A DNA stretch of 64,000 nt from Geothermovivens sp964644845 (GTDB taxonomy: Bacteria; Zhuqueibacterota; Zhuqueibacteria; Oleimicrobiales; Geothermoviventaceae): the NCBI GenBank assembly GCA_964644845.1, contig CAZXXS010000117.1, positions 11,994 to 75,993 of the forward strand, read 5' to 3'. Positions 57,818 to 64,000 of the stretch are shown here, piece by piece. The notes beneath the pieces are model-generated. The model worked only from the letters and a program-made list of their open reading frames with translations. It was not told where the DNA came from and made no database searches. Both the position numbers and the translations under genes were made by a program. How positions within the stretch are numbered: position 1 is the stretch's first letter; each line of letters opens with the position of its first letter.

Positions 57818-60800
57818 TCATCGGATGACCGCAAACTTGCCCACCTTCTTTTGTCCGGATGGAGTTGCCACCGTGTAGAGGTACACGCCAAACGAAATCT
57901 CCAGATTCTCGTCCGTCACCAGGTTCCAGATCTCTTCGCCCACGCCGGGACTGCTGTGCTGGATGGTCTTGATCAGGTTGCCGTCCAAGGTGTAGATTTT
58001 GATTGTGCACGTTGCCGGCAGGTGCGTAAAGCGCAGGTGCCGGTCCACGCGGTCGTTCGGCCGGGCCTGCTCCGCCACGTTGTACACGATGTACGGGTTC
58101 GGCACCACGCGCACCAGACTCAGATCGACGGCCTCTCCGTCCACACTGGATGGCTCGGAACGGAACGCGTAGACGTCCTCTGGCTTGAAACGCTTCTTCA
58201 CCCGGTAGATGTACACGTCGCCCGGTGAGGGCGGTCGAGAGGAATCCTCCCAGGACACCGAGAACTGCCAGGTACGCGTGTGCACGTCTGGCTCGAGCAG
58301 GTAGATGTAGTCGCCACTCGTCCACGGGATGCGTGGATTCCGCACGTAAATCGACAACGGGTGCTTACGCTCCGGGTCGCGTGTCAGATTGAAAACCTGG
58401 AAAGGCACCTTCTTGCTGTTGGTAAAACCGGCGTACTTCGAGGTGGAGTCTCCGAACACCACCGCGTAGTCGCAGGGGCACTGGGCGCTGTCGGGCGTCG
58501 GCATGAGCTGGCTGAAGATGTAGTCGCTCGTGTCGCCGGTCACCACGTCCCACCCTTGGCTGAGCTCCTCGATTTTCGTGTGGTTGATCAGCTTCAGGCC
58601 AATGCCGTCGAAAATCGGCGAAAAGTCGGCCAACTCGCGCGTACCTTCGGTCCACACCGACTGGCTCCTTTCCACAACGGTGTGCCCATCGGTCAGGTCC
58701 ACGACCGAGAAAGCCGGCACATCCGAGGAATCCAGAAACGTCAATCTGTAGCGGTGGCCATTCAACGCCAGGGGATCCACTACCTTCAACCGCACCTCGC
58801 CTGTGGCCAAGCCCGCTACATGCTCGACGCTGGAGTCGACGGCACCGGGGCGAAACCCCTGCGGCTGCCCACCCGGAATCACGTCCACCGTCTGCACCAG
58901 ACGGGGGTCGTTGCCGCGCGAGGACTCCAGCGCGCCTTGCCCAGCTTCCAGCACGGGGTGATCGTACGCCGTAATCGTGTAACGGTAACGCACACCGTTG
59001 ATCACGTTGTGGTCCACAAACACATGCTGGATGCCCGTGTTCTTGCCCAGATCGAACCAGGGGTTGAACGGGTCGGGACCCTCCCACGCGTCGATCTTGT
59101 CGAACTGGGCGATGGGCTGGTAGCCAACCACCTGTGTGCCGCTCATGTCGTAGATTGGCTTGCCCCAGCTCGGCTGGTTGTTGCCGGAAAGGTCCGCTTG
59201 CGTCCGGTAAATCCGGTAACCCTGGAAATCGTAGTCCTTCGTGATGATTTCCAGCGAGTGCTCAGCGGCGTCATCCCAGTAGAGCGTCACTTTTCCGCTC
59301 TCGCCGTAGACAATCGGCAAGTTGTCGTCGTCGAGCGCCGGGGTACCAACGGCATGCAGGGTGGGTGCTGCCGGTGGACGGAACCCGATGAAGTTGTTCT
59401 TGTAGAGCGTGTCGGCCGCGCCCAAAGCCTTGAACACGTCGCGAAACCGGATTTCTGGCGGGTTGGTGCCGAACCCTTCGGCATCCAGCGGTCCGGGATT
59501 GTCCACTCCACCCACGATCCCGAGGTGAATCGGGATTGTGTCGCCCGGGCTGATCGAGAACGGTCCGGAGCTGAACCAGAACTGGACGTCGGGGCGACTC
59601 CCTTCCGGGAAGCTCTCCTGAAAGTCTTTCAAGAGTTCGATGTCGTCGTAGTTGGGGTCTTCACCGTGAAACCACTTGTCGCGCATCTCCGGTGGAATCA
59701 GGTCCGGCCTGCCCGCGGCGATGGCGTAGAAGGTCTTCTCGAGTTGGGCGTTCACCGGGTGGGGGCGCATGGCGTCGTCCTGGTCAAACCAGTGGAATCC
59801 GGTAATCCCGATTTCCGGGCTGCTGGGATCGGCCGGATTCTCTCGCGGCGTCCGGAAGAAGTGGATGCCGTAGGCGGACACCGGGCCAGCGTTCTGCGGG
59901 TAGCGCTGATCCACGAAGTAGCCCTTCTTGTCGAACGCGATGCACACATCCAGCTTGCCGTCGCCGTTGCTGTCGAAAACGTAGGCGTAGTCGTCCTCCG
60001 CCCAGGGAGAAGCCTGCCGGAAATTCGAGCCCGGCTTCAAAAAGCGGCCGGGCAGGTCCGGATCGATGAAAAAAGAAAAGTAGACGCTGTCGATGGTGCC
60101 ATCGTAGAAGTGGCGGTCGGGATCGTAGAACTTACTGTTCGGATCAGTCAACTCCTCCGGTCGCCGGTAAATGAAGTTGATGTTAAAGAAAACCACGTTC
60201 TGGTACAACGGGGTTGAGTAGCAGTAACCCGACACCTCCATGTCAAGGCCCACAGGGTAGCCGTAGCGGGCCGTTTTGGCGCCACTGCGAATGCCGTTGT
60301 ACTTGTCCGTGGCGATGAAGAAAATGTCCTCCGAAGACACGAACTCACCCGGCATGGGCTTGTTGTAGTCGGGCGAAGACGGATCCGGGTTCAGCGCCCA
60401 GTAACCCGGCCAGTGCCGTTCGCCCGGCGTAAAGATCCAACGCCCCTGGACTGGATCGAAGAAGTACTCAGGCCAGCTTTCCGGGTAGGTGCTCGTGGCT
60501 ACCAGCTTCAGGTTGTCGCGGGTCATGCTGCCCTGGTAGTACAGGTGGCCGTTGTCGATGGCTTCCCAGTCTGTGAACGTGGGACCGTCGCCGGAAAGCA
60601 AATGAATGGCGGAGAAGGACTCGATCGAGTTGTACTGGTCAGAGCGGTCTTCCGGAAGCGGGGGTCCACCCCCCGTATTCTGCGCGCCCCAGGGACCCGG
60701 CGGCATCGAAATCACCGGGGCAATCCAGCGGATCTCACCCCAGTCACCGTGAAAAGCCCCGGGGTACCAGCTCTGTGCTCCCGGGGGATCCCAGCCCGAC

Positions 60801-61015
60801 AGCAACCCGAAATTCCAGACACCGTCGACCTTCATTTTTCCCGCGTCCATGTTGCCGAATCCGCGGTCGAAAATCGAGGAGGCCTTCCGCAGGAAACGCC
60901 GGGTCGCCTCGTTGATTTCGGGATCGTCAAAACGCAGCTGGCCGCGGACTTGCCCGGCCTGCGCCAGAACGGCGGCCATTGCCAGCACCGCCAGCACGAT
61001 CTTCCTGCTAATCAT
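57818..61015 (-). CDS. Large secreted T9SS-sorted protein paired with TonB-dependent receptor
   Basis: 1065 residues from ATG 61013-61015, with GGAGG 4 bases upstream. A signal peptide (IVLAVLAMAAVLAQAGQVRGQ) is followed by a region rich in D/N/G/W loops (FDRGFGNMDAGKMKVDGVWNFGLLSGWDPPG), fibronectin/cadherin-like parts (GYRIYRTQADLSGNN, VRYRYTITAYDHPV) and a C-terminal T9SS-like domain (VVPNPYIVYNV to KKVGKFAVIR). I do not recognise a specific family. This receptor-secreted protein-PorV arrangement resembles those seen in FCB genomes, where the large protein is surface displayed. A role in binding particulate substrate is plausible but unproven. Confidence 0.8.
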   Translation of the reverse strand: MISRKIVLAVLAMAAVLAQAGQVRGQLRFDDPEINEATRRFLRKASSIFDRGFGNMDAGKMKVDGVWNFGLLSGWDPPGAQSWYPGAFHGDWGEIRWIAPVISMPPGPWGAQNTGGGPPLPEDRSDQYNSIESFSAIHLLSGDGPTFTDWEAIDNGHLYYQGSMTRDNLKLVATSTYPESWPEYFFDPVQGRWIFTPGERHWPGYWALNPDPSSPDYNKPMPGEFVSSEDIFFIATDKYNGIRSGAKTARYGYPVGLDMEVSGYCYSTPLYQNVVFFNINFIYRRPEELTDPNSKFYDPDRHFYDGTIDSVYFSFFIDPDLPGRFLKPGSNFRQASPWAEDDYAYVFDSNGDGKLDVCIAFDKKGYFVDQRYPQNAGPVSAYGIHFFRTPRENPADPSSPEIGITGFHWFDQDDAMRPHPVNAQLEKTFYAIAAGRPDLIPPEMRDKWFHGEDPNYDDIELLKDFQESFPEGSRPDVQFWFSSGPFSISPGDTIPIHLGIVGGVDNPGPLDAEGFGTNPPEIRFRDVFKALGAADTLYKNNFIGFRPPAAPTLHAVGTPALDDDNLPIVYGESGKVTLYWDDAAEHSLEIITKDYDFQGYRIYRTQADLSGNNQPSWGKPIYDMSGTQVVGYQPIAQFDKIDAWEGPDPFNPWFDLGKNTGIQHVFVDHNVINGVRYRYTITAYDHPVLEAGQGALESSRGNDPRLVQTVDVIPGGQPQGFRPGAVDSSVEHVAGLATGEVRLKVVDPLALNGHRYRLTFLDSSDVPAFSVVDLTDGHTVVERSQSVWTEGTRELADFSPIFDGIGLKLINHTKIEELSQGWDVVTGDTSDYIFSQLMPTPDSAQCPCDYAVVFGDSTSKYAGFTNSKKVPFQVFNLTRDPERKHPLSIYVRNPRIPWTSGDYIYLLEPDVHTRTWQFSVSWEDSSRPPSPGDVYIYRVKKRFKPEDVYAFRSEPSSVDGEAVDLSLVRVVPNPYIVYNVAEQARPNDRVDRHLRFTHLPATCTIKIYTLDGNLIKTIQHSSPGVGEEIWNLVTDENLEISFGVYLYTVATPSGQKKVGKFAVIR

Positions 61016-61104
61016 CAAACCTCCAAATCAGACCTGAGCTCTTAGCTTGACCTGCCGAGCCTGAGTCCCCTCTGCGGCTCCAAACCACTTCCCGTTGAAG
61101 GCGC

Positions 61105-61129
61105 CCTGGTTTCCTGGGAAAGAACCAGG
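61105..61129 (-). other. Hairpin between receptor and secreted-protein genes
   Basis: CCTGGTT and AACCAGG (61105-61111 and 61123-61129) form a 7-bp stem with an 11-base loop in the 141-base gap between the receptor stop and the next start. It could attenuate transcription of, or stabilise, the downstream genes; there is no T-run. Confidence 0.4.
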
Positions 61130-61156
61130 TACCACCCGCGAACTCTGTTGGGACCG

Positions 61157-64000
61157 TCAAAACTGGTACTCGATTCCCCAGTAGATCAACCGCCTCAGCC
61201 GGTAGTGCATCACGTTGCGCGCGTTCCAGTACGTCGACGACATCGTGTAGTAGCTCGAGGTACCGGGATCCTCAGGGTCGCCGGTGCGCGTGTAGCCGGT
61301 CATCACATTCTTGCGGTCGAACAGGTTCCGTACCTGCACGTGCAGCCGCAGCCGGTGGCCCCGCACGCGAACGTAGCGACTGACGTTCACGTCGAAACGG
61401 TGCACAAATGGCCAGCGCGCCGAGTAGCGTTCCACCACGGCGTTGCCTTCCAGGTACGGTGTGTACGGAAAACCCGACTCGCCGTAGTAAATGAGACTGA
61501 CCTGCAGATTCTGAAGTGGGTGGCGACCTGCTACAACGGGCCCTTCGCCGTCGCGCGTAAAGAAAGTCAGCAACGCCCGAATCATGTGGGGCTGGTCCCA
61601 GGGAGCAGTGGTCTCCCGTTTCGGTCGCGTCTTCTCTGTAGCCCCACTCCAGTAACCGTCCCAGGAAGTGGGCTCCAGTACTTTCGCTCGCGAGTAGGTG
61701 TACGTCACCGTGCCACCGAAGTGGCTCGACATTCTTTTGCGCAGCTCAATGTCAATTCCACGAGCCGAACCGATGTTCTGGTTCAAAAACACAGAGTACG
61801 TGAAGGGGTTGATGTGCGCCGGGTCCGAGTAGGCCGGTACACGCACCGAACTGACCTGGTTTGACGTCTCCTTCGCCCACAGATTGACCTTGAGGGCAAC
61901 GTCCTCCAGGACTTGCTGCTGCCAGCCCACCTCGTACTGGACCGACAGTTCCGGTTGCAACCTGGGGTTGCCAATGATGTTGCCGAGCCGCAGGCTCATC
62001 TCCCGGTTCACCCCGGACGCACGGTAGAGGTCCCGGTAGTTCGGCGACTGGTAGAAGTGCCCGAAATTGAAGAACAGCACCGCCCGATCGGTCAGCGGGT
62101 AGGCGAGACCCACGCGGGGACTTACGCGCACGTGCGGTTGGGTCTTCACGATCGCGTTGTAGACCAGCGAGTCGGGGTTGGGTTGCTCAGAAGCCAGGGG
62201 ATTCAGCGGGTCTTTCCAGAACTCGCTGCGCGCGTTGAAGTAGTCCATCCGAAGGCCGGCGTTCAGGATGAAGCTGTTGAAGTCGAGCTTGAGCTGGACG
62301 TAGGCGGCGCCCTCCACCGGACTGTGCTGGTAGATGGTGGGAAACGGGTCCAGCGTCGAAATGTTCTGGTAGGACTCCTCACTCAGGTGAATCAGATTGA
62401 CCTGCCCGCCCGTCTCCAGCTCGTGGCTACGGCCGAACGCCAAGGTCAGGTCGCCCCGGGCCTCGTAGTTCACGGAGTTGTCGCCCGAGTACCAGCGGTT
62501 GTCAGCCTTCAGGTAAAACACCGACTCAAACGGCTCACGCACAGCCTCAGGGCCAGCGTAGGGGATGTACTCCTTCGGCCGTTTGATGTTGGACCAGTCC
62601 GGCTGAAAGATGTCCCACTTGTTGCGGTAGCGCCGAGCGTAGTTTCGCAGGATACGCACCTTACGATCTTCGTAGAAACGCGACACGTGCAACGTGTAAA
62701 AAACCCGAGGTCCGAGAACGTGCGTCAGCGCCACGGTCTCCTTGTCGCTGTTGAAGATCTGAACGTTCTGGCCCTGCATCTCGAAGAAGTAGCGGTACGA
62801 TCCCAGGCTGTAGTTGGCACCCTGACGGTAACGGCGGTCCTTGAGTAACGAGAACACAAGCTTCAAGGAGCGCGTGGGATGGGTAACCAGCTTGCCGAAG
62901 AAATTCAGGCTGTTGTCCCAGCCGAAAGGCGTCCAGCCGCGGTACTGATCCAGCGGGTTGATGCGGCGGCCGTCGGGACCTCGCACGCGCTTCCAGTTGG
63001 AGGACAATCCCGGTTGAATCGAGTCGAGCGAACCGTAGCGGAGGTAGCCGTCCACGATCTCGCGTGTGGTCGGTAGCACGATCGAGCTGTCCCCTAAGTC
63101 AAGCACCCGGTGGTCATCCCAAACGATGGTGTCGAACGGGTAACAGGTGCCGGCGCTGGCTTTCACTTCCCCCGAAATGAAAACACTGGTGCGCCGGAGA
63201 AACGGAATCCGGCTCCCGAAAGTGAATTGGCCCCGCTGCAAATTCCTGGCACGGCTTTGCCCCGTAGCAAGCTTGTCCCAGCCAAACGGACGGCTGCTCT
63301 GGTAGTTCAACGATCCCGTGGGCTTGGGTCCTGCCTCTTTCGTGGTCAAATTGATCATACCGGACAGAGCGTTCCCGTACTTGGCGCTAAAACCGCCCGA
63401 AACGATCGAAAGCTGCGCGATGGCCGCGTTGTTGATGTGCGTCCCGAAACCCCCGTACACGGGGTTCGAGACTTTCACACCATCGATGTAGAGCCCCACC
63501 TCGTTGTTGCGCCCCCCGCGGAGACGAAAATCCTCGATTCCCTGGGCGTTGTAGCCCGCCTTGGCGATCGGCGTGCCCGTCAAAACGGCCACACCAGGCT
63601 GTGTTGCCAGCACCTCCTGCACGTTGTTCACGGGCATGGCCTGGATTTCATCCGCCGTCATCGTGACCACCTTGGAGGTCAGGTCGCGCTGGATCAGCGG
63701 CCGTTCAGCTGTGACCACCACTTCTTTTCCCAGATTCACGGCCGTCTCACGCAGTGTCACATTCACTTCAGTGGTCTGGTCGGCGATGACCTGCACTCCC
63801 CGCACGGAAACCGTCTGGTAACCGATGAATTGCACCTTGAGGGTGTACAGCCCAGGCCGGACGTTCACAATCACGTACCGACCCTGCGCGTCCGTGCTGG
63901 CGCCGAGCAGCGTGCCTTCCAGCGAGACATTCGCACCCGGTAAAGGTTCGCCTTTCTCCGCTGTGACCGTGCCGCTGATTCTGCCGCGCACCTGCGCAAA
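61157..64000 (-). CDS. TonB-dependent receptor (5' end outside window)
   Basis: The last ~947 codons are in the window; the frame is open at base 64000, where residues read as FAQVRGRISGTV, the presumed end of a signal peptide. A carboxypeptidase-regulatory-like domain (GEPLPGANVSLEGTLLGASTDAQGRYVIVNVRPG) and a plug (DEIQAMPVNNVQEVLATQPGV, FRLRGGRNNEVGLYIDGVKV, GNALSGMINLTTKEAG) lead into a barrel ending RRLIYWGIEYQF. It is the first of an operon with a large secreted protein and a PorV-like barrel. Plug and barrel resemble the receptor at 1-1522, but no inner-membrane exporter gene (ExbB/D, TonB) is nearby. Confidence 0.93.
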   Translation of the reverse strand, partial: FAQVRGRISGTVTAEKGEPLPGANVSLEGTLLGASTDAQGRYVIVNVRPGLYTLKVQFIGYQTVSVRGVQVIADQTTEVNVTLRETAVNLGKEVVVTAERPLIQRDLTSKVVTMTADEIQAMPVNNVQEVLATQPGVAVLTGTPIAKAGYNAQGIEDFRLRGGRNNEVGLYIDGVKVSNPVYGGFGTHINNAAIAQLSIVSGGFSAKYGNALSGMINLTTKEAGPKPTGSLNYQSSRPFGWDKLATGQSRARNLQRGQFTFGSRIPFLRRTSVFISGEVKASAGTCYPFDTIVWDDHRVLDLGDSSIVLPTTREIVDGYLRYGSLDSIQPGLSSNWKRVRGPDGRRINPLDQYRGWTPFGWDNSLNFFGKLVTHPTRSLKLVFSLLKDRRYRQGANYSLGSYRYFFEMQGQNVQIFNSDKETVALTHVLGPRVFYTLHVSRFYEDRKVRILRNYARRYRNKWDIFQPDWSNIKRPKEYIPYAGPEAVREPFESVFYLKADNRWYSGDNSVNYEARGDLTLAFGRSHELETGGQVNLIHLSEESYQNISTLDPFPTIYQHSPVEGAAYVQLKLDFNSFILNAGLRMDYFNARSEFWKDPLNPLASEQPNPDSLVYNAIVKTQPHVRVSPRVGLAYPLTDRAVLFFNFGHFYQSPNYRDLYRASGVNREMSLRLGNIIGNPRLQPELSVQYEVGWQQQVLEDVALKVNLWAKETSNQVSSVRVPAYSDPAHINPFTYSVFLNQNIGSARGIDIELRKRMSSHFGGTVTYTYSRAKVLEPTSWDGYWSGATEKTRPKRETTAPWDQPHMIRALLTFFTRDGEGPVVAGRHPLQNLQVSLIYYGESGFPYTPYLEGNAVVERYSARWPFVHRFDVNVSRYVRVRGHRLRLHVQVRNLFDRKNVMTGYTRTGDPEDPGTSSYYTMSSTYWNARNVMHYRLRRLIYWGIEYQF

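Noticed and set aside
58280..60217. 645-codon plus-strand frame opposite the large secreted protein gene
   Set aside because: It runs fully antisense to a gene with signal peptide, RBS and C-terminal sorting domain. Long antisense frames are common in this GC-rich sequence; it has no family pattern.

Overview
This window looks like a chromosomal segment of a Gram-negative bacterium of the FCB assemblage (Bacteroidota / Calditrichota / KSB1-like). The evidence is two TonB-dependent receptors with carboxypeptidase-regulatory N-terminal domains, C-terminal type IX secretion (T9SS)-like sorting domains on three large secreted proteins, a PorV-type outer-membrane protein, and strong GGAGG ribosome binding sites. 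An adenosine-specific kinase, an archaeal-type one-Cys/Prx6 peroxiredoxin, superoxide reductase and many rubrerythrin-like proteins suggest a thermophilic, anaerobic or microaerophilic lifestyle. The lineage is inferred from gene content only; I saw no rRNA, tRNA, CRISPR, prophage or insertion sequence.

Layout. 1-1522 (-): start of a TonB-dependent receptor. 1786-9590 (+): carbohydrate and miscellaneous block (glycosidase-like propeller, sugar isomerase-like TIM barrel, metallo-beta-lactamase fold, cold-shock protein, cysteine-cluster protein, beta-helix protein, M64 peptidase). 9731-11145: adenosine-specific kinase and a divergent DUF4412-like secreted protein. 11434-17401 (-): a TetR-headed operon encoding a LolA-like protein, two FtsX/LolCE-type permeases, a LolD-type ATPase and an outer-membrane barrel, which together look like a self-contained envelope export pathway. 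18108-23001 (-): protease/propeller/barrel protein, PQQ-type propeller lipoprotein and PEGA protein. 23170-25572 (-): heparinase-type polysaccharide lyase.

25869-37548 (-) is the most striking region: a redox/iron island with a PerR-type regulator, two bacterioferritin-like and four rubrerythrin-like diiron proteins, a pentaheme cytochrome, a single-heme cytochrome fused to a predicted porin (Cyc2-like layout), a Prx6-type peroxiredoxin, two small rubredoxin-like proteins, a rubredoxin-NROR fusion and a Tat-type superoxide reductase. A plausible reading is NAD(P)H -> rubredoxin reductase/rubredoxin -> superoxide reductase and rubrerythrins, with iron storage by ferritins, and a possible outer-membrane electron or iron-oxidation branch.

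38363-38774 (+): two tiny tandem paralogues of unknown function behind a good promoter. 39001-40056 (-): rlmN. 40815-44795 (+): moxR, DUF58 protein and an NtrY-like histidine kinase without a visible response regulator. 45051-64000 (-): secretion and peptide-use block: T9SS-type secreted proteins, C10 peptidase, SUMF1/amidohydrolase-like fusion, M20 peptidase, XRE regulator, OPT oligopeptide transporter, PorV-like protein and a second TonB-dependent receptor. Many neighbours overlap by 1-26 bases, which indicates compact operons.
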